Shown: positions 1 through 6,545 of the stretch, one piece after another
How the letters are laid out: each line of letters begins with the position of its first letter
Numbering within the stretch: position 1 is the first letter of the stretch
Assembly (NCBI GenBank): GCA_030037185.1
Contig: JASHRR010000310.1
Location: 1-8,947, forward strand
Origin: Xanthobacteraceae bacterium
GTDB lineage: Bacteria; Pseudomonadota; Alphaproteobacteria; Rhizobiales; Xanthobacteraceae
DNA length: 8,947 nt
Direction of reading: 5' to 3'
Notes under the pieces: generated by a model
The model's database searches: none
Told to the model about the DNA's origin: nothing
Seen by the model: the letters and a program-made list of their open reading frames with translations, nothing else
Program-made: the position numbers and the translations under genes

Positions 1-115
1 GCTGAATGCGCCGATTGAAAGTATTGATGTCTCAGGGCTGAATTTGTCTTATCTGCTTATACCGAAATCCACTTGTTTTCAAATACAGATATGGCCATGT
101 AGGAGGGCTGTTTAA
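1..115. other. AT-rich leader upstream of the broken recombinase, with a short inverted repeat
   Basis: This stretch is clearly richer in A and T than the rest of the window. It holds TATCTG at 50-55 and its inverted copy CAGATA at 86-91, a 6-bp dyad spread over 42 bp, and ends in a good Shine-Dalgarno sequence (AGGAGG, 101-106) nine bases before the recombinase ATG at 116. Serine recombinases often bind inverted half-sites just upstream of their own gene, so this could be the remains of a recombination or operator site. The arms are short and may be chance. No convincing -35/-10 pair was found. Confidence 0.25.
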
Positions 116-671
116 ATGCGCAAATCAGCAATCTACCTGCGGGTCAGCACCCTGGATCAGACCACGGCGAATCAGGTGAACTACGCGCCGTAGCCGAACG
201 TACGGGGATCGGGGATATCAAGGTTTACCGGAACCACGGCATTAGCGGCGCGAAGGACCGTGACAAGCGCCCGGACTTTGACCGGCTGTGCAAGGATGCC
301 GCTCGTTGTCAGTTCGACGTCATCATGGCACGGTCGGTTGATCGGCTTGGCCGTTCGCTGCAGGATCTCGTCGGTTTCCTGTCGGAAATCCACGCCCTCA
401 AGATCGACCTCTACGCTACGCCAGCAGGGGCTCGACACGACGACGCCTGCTGGCAAGGCGATGATTCAGATGATGGGCGCATTCGCCGAGTTTGAACGGG
501 CGATGATCCAGGAGCGCGTTCGTGCCGGTCTTCGCCACGCCAAGGAGACTGGCACCAAGAGCGGTAAGCCGATGGGTGCCCACTATCGACCCTGAGGTTG
601 AGGCCCGTATTCGTGACATCCTTGCCGGCGGCAGAGTTACCGGGTGACGAAGGCGGCTTGCGGTGTGGGCG
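116..671 (+). pseudogene. Serine recombinase (resolvase/invertase family), multiply frameshifted
   Basis: Intact members cut and rejoin DNA through a serine-phosphodiester intermediate, as in transposon resolution or DNA inversion. The ATG at 116 follows AGGAGG and opens with SAIYLRVSTLDQ, which contains the catalytic serine of the N-terminal domain. Reading then breaks. Near 176-178 it shifts to another frame for ELRAVAERTG through the VDRLGRSLQDLVGF arginine region. At 415 one extra G shifts it back for LRQQGLDTTTPAGKA and FAEFERAMIQERVRAG. Near 577-582 it shifts again for TIDPEVEARIRDILAGG, and near 631-644 once more for VTKAACGVGDG, the start of the C-terminal helix-turn-helix. The recognition helix is then cut off about 671, where unrelated hydrolase sequence begins. 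All domains appear in the right order, so this is one decayed gene of about 185 codons. It cannot make an active enzyme. The family is certain; whether resolvase or invertase is not. Confidence 0.88.
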
Positions 672-673
672 AT

Positions 674-859
674 GGCGAAATCGCGGCTCTGGCGCTGGAG
701 TTCAGGCGTCTCGCTGGTCCCGTATGTGACAACCACGGGTGCATGCAACAGATCAAGATGGCGCTGGGAACTCATTGCCTGTTCCAACTCGTCAGTGAAC
801 TTAACGTATAAACGGCGTTTTGAGAGCCGCGCCGCCTTCATGTCGTACATTCCGCTCAT
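674..859 (-). pseudogene. C-terminal fragment of an alpha/beta hydrolase (arylformamidase/esterase-like)
   Basis: Read on the minus strand, this piece gives SGMYDMKAARLS, then a linker with VKFTDELEQAMS, then HLDLLHAPVVVTYGTSE and ETPELQRQSRDFA. This order (SG-[ML]-YD after the nucleophile helix, then a strand ending in V-x-YG-x-x-ETPEF-x-RQ-x-RDF) is typical of kynurenine-formamidase-like alpha/beta hydrolases, where the acid residue of the triad lies near the YG..E segment. Only about 60 of a usual 250-300 residues are left. In this frame a stop lies a few codons before the SGMYD segment, so the G-x-S-x-G nucleophile elbow is missing, and the histidine end is missing because the frame runs into antisense recombinase sequence near 671. 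The open frame continues to 416 but carries no hydrolase signal past about 674. Recognition is by motif order alone; the exact subfamily is uncertain. Confidence 0.65.
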
Positions 860-1097
860 GCACCAGCCCGCCGGCGGGAATCATGGCAGGCTGTCTCCGC
901 TTCACGCCGCGACCGGTTCGACCGGATCGGCGTTTTCGCTGAAAGGGCGAGTTCGCGATCATCGCTCGGCAATCCCTATGGCCGGAACGGACGCGCAGCC
1001 CTTGCGCTGGGAAGGCTTGCATAACCAGTCAGCGTCATTTCTGCCCACACCCCGCGTTGCCCAGCGCCGGAAAGGCAACAAAGGCCGGCGGCGCTCC

Positions 1098-1955
1098 TCA
1101 CTTTGGCACTGGCGGGAAATAACGTGTGTCGGGCGGCAACTGGCCCTTCTTGATCGGCATCAAATAGCCGTCCCAGCTCAGCAGATAGAATTCCTTGCCA
1201 ATGGTGACGTAGCTCGAGCTCGATCCCTCCAAGCAACTTATCGTGGACCAGTTCGGATATTTCTTCGTGCCGCGCCGGTACGTCTTGTCGACTGTCCAGG
1301 GCCGCGTCAACGCGTGATCGATTACGGTGATCACGTCGTGCAGAATATTTGGGTCCCTCTTATCGAGAAAGATCCGCTCCTTGAACATCGATTCGTTGTC
1401 GAAGTGGAGCGGAAGGCCCGTCGAGTCGTAGGCGCGGGGTCCCTTGAAGGGGCCGCGGGTTTCGACTTCGAGCACATCGTAGGCGCCGCTGCCCTCCTGA
1501 TCGATCCACTTGCCAATTGAAAAGCCCTGATACGTCGCTTCGAGGTCTGCAGGCCACGGGCGGCCATCCGTGAAAACTCGACGCAAGTCGCTCCCGGCCG
1601 AGATATAGGTCGTTTCCGGCGTTACGATGTATTCGAACGTTCCGATCGACATCATTGACGGCATGCCAGCAGGCAGGCAGGAGGCATGATCCAGGAACAG
1701 GCCTTGACCGCCGAGCGCCTGGTCGTCCAGGCTTTCCTGATAGATCTTCTTGTATTCTTCCGTCAGCGGCGCTTCCTGGCGCCGCCCGTACGGCTTGCTC
1801 GGATCGAACCTCAGTTGCTGACCTTCCATGCGGGGGACGATCGCGGTCCATTCGCCTTTCCAGTTCGGGTATTTCTCCTCACTTCGGGCGCCGCCTGCCG
1901 TCACCATCAGCAGGGTAGTCAGTCCGAGGACCCCAAGCGCGCTTCGATAGAGCAT
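1098..1955 (-). CDS. Secreted protein of unknown function, divergent member of the window's four-copy family
   Basis: This 285-residue protein has a signal peptide (MLYRSALGVLGLTTLL, then a likely cleavage near GGARS) and an early YPNWKGEW segment at about 29-36 that corresponds to PDFSG-x-W in the paralogues. It has exactly two cysteines, C93 in SCLPAGMP and C241 in ISCLEGS, at places matching the CWP-x-GVP and CAEN cysteines of the other three, so a disulfide is likely after export. A later stretch (LEVETRG, YDSTGLPLH, then ALTRPWTVDKTYRR) follows the same order as their GDTLVVDT, PHTE-LH and PW-x-x-Y blocks, but the PHTE motif itself is absent. I chose the ATG at 1955 because GGGAGG (1967-1962) is six bases upstream; the ATG at 1961 touches that site directly and would be poorly used. 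Homology to the others is remote and inferred by eye. No function is known to me. It is transcribed away from the 2287 gene. Confidence 0.85.
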   Translation of the reverse strand: MLYRSALGVLGLTTLLMVTAGGARSEEKYPNWKGEWTAIVPRMEGQQLRFDPSKPYGRRQEAPLTEEYKKIYQESLDDQALGGQGLFLDHASCLPAGMPSMMSIGTFEYIVTPETTYISAGSDLRRVFTDGRPWPADLEATYQGFSIGKWIDQEGSGAYDVLEVETRGPFKGPRAYDSTGLPLHFDNESMFKERIFLDKRDPNILHDVITVIDHALTRPWTVDKTYRRGTKKYPNWSTISCLEGSSSSYVTIGKEFYLLSWDGYLMPIKKGQLPPDTRYFPPVPK

Positions 1956-1961
1956 GATCAT

Positions 1962-1967
1962 CCTCCC
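1962..1967 (-). promoter_or_regulatory. Shine-Dalgarno GGGAGG that fixes the start of the 1098-1955 gene
   Basis: On the minus strand GGGAGG ends directly against one ATG (1961) and sits six bases before a second in-frame ATG (1955). Normal spacing supports the second, which shortens the protein by two residues. Confidence 0.6.
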
Positions 1968-2286
1968 GGCGCCAGCTCGCTCCTCTGTCGTAATGCAGGC
2001 GACTGCAAGCTAACATAGCCCGCACGAGAGGCAATCGACGACGCGATTGCGCACATCAACCAGGAGGCTTGTCGGGGACATAAAGCTATGGCGCCCGGCA
2101 TCTTGGTGGCCGATTCTGCGCCTCGTCTGCGCGATCGCCAATGGGGGCCTGCGGGCGCTAGAGAATTTTTTTACGCGAGCCATTGAGCGCCGGCCGCCCC
2201 TTCCAAACGCACGTGTAAAGGGTGTAAATTATGCGGGAGCTTCCAGTGGAACGCAATAACAAACCAAATGAATAGGAGGAAAGGCA
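1968..2286. other. Divergent intergenic region between two paralogues
   Basis: This gap of about 320 bases separates the oppositely oriented 1098-1955 and 2287-3219 genes and must hold promoters for both unless they are driven from further away. I see no convincing -35/-10 pair. The part nearest the plus-strand gene (about 2216-2280) is the most AT-rich. It ends with GCAATAACAAACCA (2253-2266) and the strong Shine-Dalgarno AGGAGGA (2274-2280). The open frame at 2047-2259 has no recognisable protein character, so I do not call it a gene. Confidence 0.5.
2253..2280 (+). promoter_or_regulatory. Leader and ribosome-binding site of the 2287 gene, similar to that of the 6546 gene
   Basis: GCAATAACAAACCA followed by AGGAGGAAA lies just before the ATG at 2287. 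The 6546 gene has GCAACAACAAAACA followed by GGGAGGAAAA at the same place. The shared pattern is GCAA[TC]AACAAA[CA]CA plus a purine-rich Shine-Dalgarno, with seven extra bases in the 2287 leader. Both ATG starts are well supported. Whether the shared A-rich part is a regulatory element or only common ancestry of the two genes cannot be told by eye. Confidence 0.5.
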
Positions 2287-3219
2287 ATGGATTTGCAGTG
2301 GAAGAATTTGCCTTTGGTATTCCTGCTTGCAGCCGTCTTTGCGACGCCTGCCCTTGGACAAGCGGTGGCCCCCACGGTTGGGCCGGCCATTGGCGGGAGC
2401 GAAAGCACCGAAGCCATCCCGGATTTCTCTGGCATCTGGGTGCATTCGCTTCCCGGGTTCGAGCCGATGCCATCGGGGCCCACCGCGCTGGTCAACCGGT
2501 CGCGCCGCCCGAACGGCACCGGCGACATCCTCAAGCTTGCCGGCGATTACACCAATCCGATCTTGAAGCCCGAGGCGGCGGAGGTCGTGAAAAGGCACGG
2601 TGAACTCGGGCTCAATGGCATCGGCGATCCGAACCCGCGCAACCAGTGTTGGCCGGCAGGGGTCCCTTTCGTTTTTACCAATGGTCCAACGCAGCTGCTG
2701 CAAGAGCCCGACAAGGTCACCATCCTTTATGGCTACGATCATCAAGTCCGCCAGGTGCGCTTGAACCAATCTCATCCGGCGCAGGTGACCCCATCCTGGT
2801 ACGGCGACTCCGTCGGCCGCTATGATGGCGACACGCTGATTGTCGATACCGTGGGGATCAAGGTCGGGCAGTATTCCATGGTCGACTGGTATGGCACGCC
2901 GCACACCGAGGCTCTGCACGTGGTCGAACGATATCGGCTGCTTGACGCAGAAGCCGCCAAAGACGGGTTCGCACGGGACGCAAAGCAGCATAACATTGCC
3001 CAGGGGATGAGGAACCCGAACGATCACGGTAAGTACCTGCAGCTCCAGTTCACGGTCGACGATAAGGGCGTGTTTACGACGCCATGGACCGCGACCATGA
3101 CTTATGGGAGTCGTGGAAGTGACCCCGCCGACTGGGGGGAAGAGGCTTGCGCCGAAAACATCCAGTGGTACTCGGGAAAGGACGCTGATGTGCCGCGGGC
3201 GGACAAACCGGATTTTTGA
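2287..3219 (+). CDS. Secreted protein of unknown function, four-copy family (PDFSG-x-W / GDTL-x-VDT / PHTE-x-LH type)
   Basis: This 310-residue protein starts with a signal peptide (NLPLVFLLAAVFATPALGQA, cleavage likely after ALG). The mature part has PDFSGIW (45-51), NPILKPEA-x-EVVKRHGE, QCWPAGVP with C121, YGYDHQVRQVRLNQSH, SWYGDSVGRYDGDTLIVDT starting at S170, TPHTEALHVVERYRLLD with H206, E208, H211 and E214, FTVDDKGVFTTPW, and ACAEN with C288, then the tail RADKPDF. It is longer than the 4104 and 6546 paralogues because about 30 residues (around KDGFARDAKQHN) are inserted between the PHTE block and the VDD-PW block. Its two cysteines probably form a disulfide. I recall similar unnamed proteins, often in many copies, in Proteobacteria and Acidobacteria, without an assigned function. 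The start is firm, with AGGAGGA six bases upstream. It stands alone on its strand; RidA converges on it from the right. Confidence 0.92.
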   Translation: MDLQWKNLPLVFLLAAVFATPALGQAVAPTVGPAIGGSESTEAIPDFSGIWVHSLPGFEPMPSGPTALVNRSRRPNGTGDILKLAGDYTNPILKPEAAEVVKRHGELGLNGIGDPNPRNQCWPAGVPFVFTNGPTQLLQEPDKVTILYGYDHQVRQVRLNQSHPAQVTPSWYGDSVGRYDGDTLIVDTVGIKVGQYSMVDWYGTPHTEALHVVERYRLLDAEAAKDGFARDAKQHNIAQGMRNPNDHGKYLQLQFTVDDKGVFTTPWTATMTYGSRGSDPADWGEEACAENIQWYSGKDADVPRADKPDF

Positions 3220-3532
3220 AGGACGAGAAACCTTCGAGGGAGAATTGGTGGCAGGCGTTCGGAATGGGCCCTCGTGATAAAGTAGCTTCGATCCGAAAGA
3301 TATCGGCGCAGGGTACCTTCGGGTACTCCTACGCAACCGGCAAGGCGATGGGACGAATAGGCCGGCTCGGCCGAGTTTCGCGCGGTGATCCAATGCGGGA
3401 CGGCAGCCTATGGGCTGACCCGGCGGCTGACCCGGGCTCACCGCCCCACCTTTTGTGCGCCGGTCAGTCTCGCGATCGCTGCCGCGGATGCCGGTAAGTT
3501 CGCCCAACGCCGTGCTTGGTGCCGCTTCGAGA
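3220..3532. other. Gap between two convergent genes, with a short tandem repeat
   Basis: No gene is recognised in these 313 bases. GGCTGACCCGG occurs twice with a 12-base period (3413-3423 and 3425-3435), and there is a 10-bp palindrome CTCGGCCGAG at 3366-3375. GAAGG and CCTTC just after the stop (about 3218-3235) could form a small hairpin, but no T-run follows, so a rho-independent terminator is not supported. An open frame at 3216-3497 overlaps the end of the paralogue and has no recognisable motif. Confidence 0.5.
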
Positions 3533-3919
3533 TTACTGCACAGCAATCGCCTCTACCTCAATTTGAAATCCGTAGTGAAGACTGGGAACGGGCACCACAG
3601 CGCGTGCCGGCCGTGAGGCTCCGGCCCATTCGGCATAGATGGTGTTGAAGGCAGGCCACGATCCGATGTTCGTCACATAAACTCGCACCTGGACGAGCCG
3701 GTCGATCGTGCTGCCTGCAGCCAGCAACGCCTGCGCCACATTGTCCAGAGCTTGTAGCGCTTGCTCCTCAAACGACGCCTCGATGAGCTTGGTGCCGTCG
3801 GCTTTGATGGGTAACTGGCCTGAGATGAAGATCAGTCCGCCCGCTTTAACGGCATGGCTGTAATGGCCGCCTGGTGCGGCCATGGTGGCGGGCGAGATAT
3901 GGGCGTTTTCTGCAGTCAT
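3533..3919 (-). CDS. RidA/YjgF/Rid family enamine/imine deaminase
   Basis: Rid proteins hydrolyse reactive enamines and imines such as 2-aminoacrylate, made by PLP-dependent enzymes, to keto acids and ammonia in the cytoplasm; members also take part in degradation pathways. The 128 residues match the usual length. The family landmarks are present: KAGGLIFISGQLPI (25-38), the helix with EEQALQALDNVAQALLAAG, VQVRVYVTNIGSWPAFN, RPARAVVPV with R106 at the substrate-carboxylate arginine position, and the closing IEVEAIAVQ (120-128). No signal peptide is seen, unlike most neighbours. The frame is open upstream to 4336, but that part is a shadow of the next gene, and family alignment starts at the ATG at 3919. 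The preceding site is only a G-run (CGGGGGG), so translation may be modest. It lies 184 bases downstream of the 4104-4946 gene on the same strand and might be co-transcribed with it. Keeping the active-site arginine favours the RidA-like catalytic subgroup, but the true substrate is unknown. Confidence 0.92.
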   Translation of the reverse strand: MTAENAHISPATMAAPGGHYSHAVKAGGLIFISGQLPIKADGTKLIEASFEEQALQALDNVAQALLAAGSTIDRLVQVRVYVTNIGSWPAFNTIYAEWAGASRPARAVVPVPSLHYGFQIEVEAIAVQ

Positions 3920-4103
3920 TGAGGACCCCCCGGAATAATTCCATGCCTGTGCGGTCGGCACGCACCACGATGCGATGTGCAAGCGTCTCGGCTTCTTCAA
4001 CGCGGGCGCGTTGCAAACGTCTGGACGTGCGCACTCTGCCGCGACTTCTGTCAAGGCTAAACGCGGATAATGCGTTTCGATCCGCAAACCGGAGGTCGTC
4101 GGC

Positions 4104-4946
4104 TCAGAACGGCGACATTGCTTCCTCCGGAATTGTGCCAAACGTCGACCCGTCAGCGAAGCCGCGATTGTTCTCGGCGCAGACGACTTCTCTGAGCTCG
4201 GTGACTTCGTAGTTCTGCCGATATTCCGCCGTTCCCTTCCAGGGGGCCGTGAAGGCGCCGGGATCGTCAACCTCAACGGTGATTTCCAGGCCTTTGCCGA
4301 ACGGCGTCGAAAACGGCTGATAGCGCTCCACGACATGAAGCTGTTCGGTGTGCGGTGTCCCGAACGGATCGACCACCGACATTTTGTGGGTCTTCAGACC
4401 GATGGTGTCGACAACGAGCGTATCACCCTCGTAATGGCCGACCGATTCTCCGTACCAGGAGGGCACCGGATTGTCCGAATGATTACGGTTGAGCCAAATC
4501 CAACGCACTTGATGGTCGCGCTGATAGATGATGACGACGCGATCTTTCGCCTGTAGGAATTGAATCTCTTCGAGCAAGTTTACCACCTGTGGTACGCCCG
4601 AAGGCCAGCAGGAATCGTCCGCCGTGTACACGTGGTCTCGGCGCATTTCGGACTCGGCGTTTCTCTTGACGATTTCGCGCGCCCACGGTTGCAGGATCGG
4701 GTTGTTGAAATCTCCGGCCCAGATGTCGTCTGCGCCGGGGCGATCGACTTTCAGGCGGCTAACCGCCTTGCCCCCGTCGTCGTCTGGGATCGGGTCGAGC
4801 CAGAGGTTGCCGACTCGGTTCCACAAGCCAGAAAAGTCTGGCGCTGCCGTTGCAGCCGTGGTGGACGTCGCTTGCGCCATCGCCGGGCGCATCCCAGAAG
4901 CGGCGTCGAGACTCAACGCAATGACAGTTGCGAGAAGCATTCTCAC
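4104..4946 (-). CDS. Secreted protein of unknown function, four-copy family
   Basis: With the GTG start at 4946 the protein has 280 residues. The signal peptide is MRMLLATVIALSLDAASG and on to about AMA-QA (cleavage near 24). PDFSGLW follows at 36-42, then NNPILQPWAREIVKRNAE, SCWPSGVP with C113, YQRDHQVRWIWLNRNHS, SWYGESVGHYEGDTLVVDT from S163, TPHTEQLHVVERYQ with H199, E201, H204 and E207, VDDPGAFTAPWKG, and VCAENN with C256. The C-terminus ends in MSPF rather than the ADKPDF shared by two paralogues. The start was chosen because GGAGGAGG (4959-4952) is about five bases before GTG 4946 and the arginine after it gives a proper signal-peptide n-region; ATG 4940 is the alternative, and a TTG at 4961 would put the Shine-Dalgarno inside the gene. 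It is divergent from the DUF763 gene and upstream of RidA on the same strand. Function unknown. Confidence 0.9.
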   Translation of the reverse strand: MRMLLATVIALSLDAASGMRPAMAQATSTTAATAAPDFSGLWNRVGNLWLDPIPDDDGGKAVSRLKVDRPGADDIWAGDFNNPILQPWAREIVKRNAESEMRRDHVYTADDSCWPSGVPQVVNLLEEIQFLQAKDRVVIIYQRDHQVRWIWLNRNHSDNPVPSWYGESVGHYEGDTLVVDTIGLKTHKMSVVDPFGTPHTEQLHVVERYQPFSTPFGKGLEITVEVDDPGAFTAPWKGTAEYRQNYEVTELREVVCAENNRGFADGSTFGTIPEEAMSPF

Positions 4947-4951
4947 CGCGG

Positions 4952-4959
4952 CCTCCTCC
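4952..4959 (-). promoter_or_regulatory. Shine-Dalgarno GGAGGAGG deciding the start of the 4104-4946 gene
   Basis: The site lies five bases before a GTG (4946) and eleven before an ATG (4940), both in frame. The closer GTG is preferred. Confidence 0.5.
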
Positions 4960-5064
4960 AAGCTGGATTTCGACCCGATGGTAGCACAAAATAAGCCCCT
5001 CCCGCGTGGGCCGCGCTATCGCGGGGTAATGCCGGCCGGAGCGACGACGAGGAAATCCACTGAA
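4960..5064. promoter_or_regulatory. Short divergent promoter region with an inverted repeat
   Basis: About 105 bases separate the starts of the 4104-4946 gene and the DUF763 gene, so promoters for both probably lie here. CCCGCG (5001-5006) and CGCGGG (5020-5025) form an inverted repeat with a 13-base spacer near the middle, a possible operator. In GC-rich DNA such a repeat can be chance, and no clear -35/-10 boxes are seen. Confidence 0.3.
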
Positions 5065-6354
5065 ATGGCGAGAAAGTCAGGCAGCGCCGATTTACCTCTG
5101 CACGGCGGACACGTCCCGCAATGGCTTTCGGACCGGATGACACGGCTTGGCGCTGTCATTAGTCACGCCATCGTGCATTCCTATGGGCGCGAGGAGTTCC
5201 TGAGGCGTCTGGCGCATCCGTTCTGGTTCCAATCCTTTGGCGCGGTGATGGGCATGGATTGGCACTCGTCCGGTATCACCACGAGCGTGATCGGCGCGCT
5301 CAAGCGCGGGCTGAAGCCGCTCGAGAAAGAACTTGGGCTTCATGTGTGCGGCGGGCGCGGCCAGTATTCGCGCCAAACACCGCAAGAGCTGGTCTCGATC
5401 GGGGACCGGGTGGGCTTTGACGGCGCAGCGCTTGCGACTGCCAGCCGCCTTGTCGCAAAGGTGGATAGCGCCGCGGTTCAGGACGGTTTTGATCTTTACC
5501 TGCACGGTTTCATTGTCACCGATGACGGCAGCTGGGTCGTGGTGCAACAGGGAATGAACGGCGAACGCAAGCAGGCCCGCCGCTATCACTGGCTCTCAGA
5601 AGGGCTCAAGAGCTTCGTCGACGAACCCCACGCCGCAATCGACGGTCCCGACCAAGGCGTCGTTGCGAACCTTACCGATCGCCGTGCCGAGCGTTCCCGA
5701 CGGGGGCAACTTGAACTTCTTTCATACCTGGGGCCGGACGGCATCTTGCGAGAATTGACCGCCCTTCAAACTGAGGCGGCGCCGCGCACTTTATTATCGC
5801 CGCCGACGCAAGCATTGCTGCCGCACTTGATCATGCCCCAACATCACGATGTCCGGTCCAGCGATATCCAGGCGCAAAGGCTCTATGGAAACCTCGCAGC
5901 AGCAGCGGAGCGGGCGCCTGTCGACTTCACGCAACTGCTGTTGACGCCGGGCGTCGGCGCGCGGACTGTTCGTGCGCTTGCGATGGTTGCCGAAGTCGTG
6001 CACGGGGCGCCATACCGCTTTTCCGACCCGGCGCGATTTTCGTTCGCCCACGGCGGCAAGGACCGTCACCCCTTTCCGGTTCCCTTGAAGGTCTATGATG
6101 AAACCATCCGCGTTCTGAAATCGGCCGTGCAGAAGGCCAGGCTCGGTCAGGACGAGGAGCTGGGTGCGCTCGCACGACTAGATCGCGAAGCGAGGAAATT
6201 GGAGCGCCTGGCATCAGGCCCTTCCGTGGAAGAACTGATGGCGCAGGAAACAGAACGCTCACACGCCTATGAAGGGCGGAGCGTGTTCGGTCGGGAAGCG
6301 CCTCCCACGATCTACCCGAAGGACGGCGTTGCAAAGCGGCATTGGCATCGATAG
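5065..6354 (+). CDS. DUF763 family protein with a helix-hairpin-helix-like segment
   Basis: This 429-residue protein matches the DUF763 family of bacteria and archaea, whose function is not established as far as I know. The N-terminal half has the family hallmarks: ADLPLHGGHVPQWL (8-21), HPFWFQSFGAVMGMDWHSSG with W66 and H67, the glycine-rich VCGGRGQYSR with C95, and YLHGFIVTDDGSWVVVQQGM followed by RRYHWLS. In the C-terminal half, TPGVGARTVRALAMVAEVVHG (about 294-314) looks like a helix-hairpin-helix, a motif that usually contacts the DNA or RNA backbone, followed by ARFSFAHGGKDRHPFPVP and a charged helical tail. No signal peptide or membrane segment is seen, so it is cytoplasmic. The ATG at 5065 was chosen because homology begins there (ARKSGSADLP) and GAGGAAA lies about nine bases upstream; the frame is open far upstream only as a shadow. 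A nucleic-acid-related role is inference. No gene beside it suggests a partner. Confidence 0.9.
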   Translation: MARKSGSADLPLHGGHVPQWLSDRMTRLGAVISHAIVHSYGREEFLRRLAHPFWFQSFGAVMGMDWHSSGITTSVIGALKRGLKPLEKELGLHVCGGRGQYSRQTPQELVSIGDRVGFDGAALATASRLVAKVDSAAVQDGFDLYLHGFIVTDDGSWVVVQQGMNGERKQARRYHWLSEGLKSFVDEPHAAIDGPDQGVVANLTDRRAERSRRGQLELLSYLGPDGILRELTALQTEAAPRTLLSPPTQALLPHLIMPQHHDVRSSDIQAQRLYGNLAAAAERAPVDFTQLLLTPGVGARTVRALAMVAEVVHGAPYRFSDPARFSFAHGGKDRHPFPVPLKVYDETIRVLKSAVQKARLGQDEELGALARLDREARKLERLASGPSVEELMAQETERSHAYEGRSVFGREAPPTIYPKDGVAKRHWHR

Positions 6355-6519
6355 CGACGTGCTGACCAGGCCCGCACAACCGCCCCGGACTCCATCAGTC
6401 TGCTGGCGATTCTAGTCGGGCTTTCAACTGGCATGCAAAAAAGAGCTTGGCCAACGCGTCTGACCAGCACCTCCTGTGCGTCTTGCTGGAATGCGGCTGC
6501 GCTATGCAGTAATTTCTTT

Positions 6520-6540
6520 GCAACAACAAAACAGGGAGGA
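6520..6540 (+). promoter_or_regulatory. Leader and ribosome-binding site of the 6546 gene
   Basis: GCAACAACAAAACA leads into GGGAGGA (6534-6540), five bases before the ATG at 6546. The pattern resembles the leader of the 2287 paralogue. The rest of the 190-base gap after the DUF763 gene (from 6355) shows no gene and no clear terminator or promoter. Confidence 0.5.
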
Positions 6541-6545
6541 AAACG

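Noticed and set aside
663..1520. A 285-codon open frame on the plus strand
   Set aside because: It is antisense to the hydrolase scrap and the 1098-1955 gene and has no recognisable protein character.
2158..3546. A 462-codon open frame on the minus strand, antisense to the 2287-3219 gene
   Set aside because: It mirrors a well-supported plus-strand gene in GC-rich DNA, shows no family motif, and is rich in Arg and Pro as shadow frames usually are.
3920..4034. A minus-strand frame reading RVEEAETLAHRIVVRADRTG that looks protein-like
   Set aside because: It could be a gene remnant between the 4104-4946 gene and RidA, but it is short, overlaps the RidA start in another frame, and matches no family I recognise.
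3920..4336. Upstream extension of the RidA frame, to 267 codons in all
   Set aside because: Family alignment and normal length start at 3919; the extension overlaps the 4104-4946 gene in another frame of the same strand.
4624..5064. Upstream extension of the DUF763 frame
   Set aside because: It is antisense to the 4104-4946 gene, and DUF763 similarity begins only at the ATG at 5065.
5001..6354. CRISPR-, toxin-antitoxin- or phage-defence-type system around the DUF763 gene
   Set aside because: No repeat array, no paired small gene and no nuclease or ATPase motif is seen near it.
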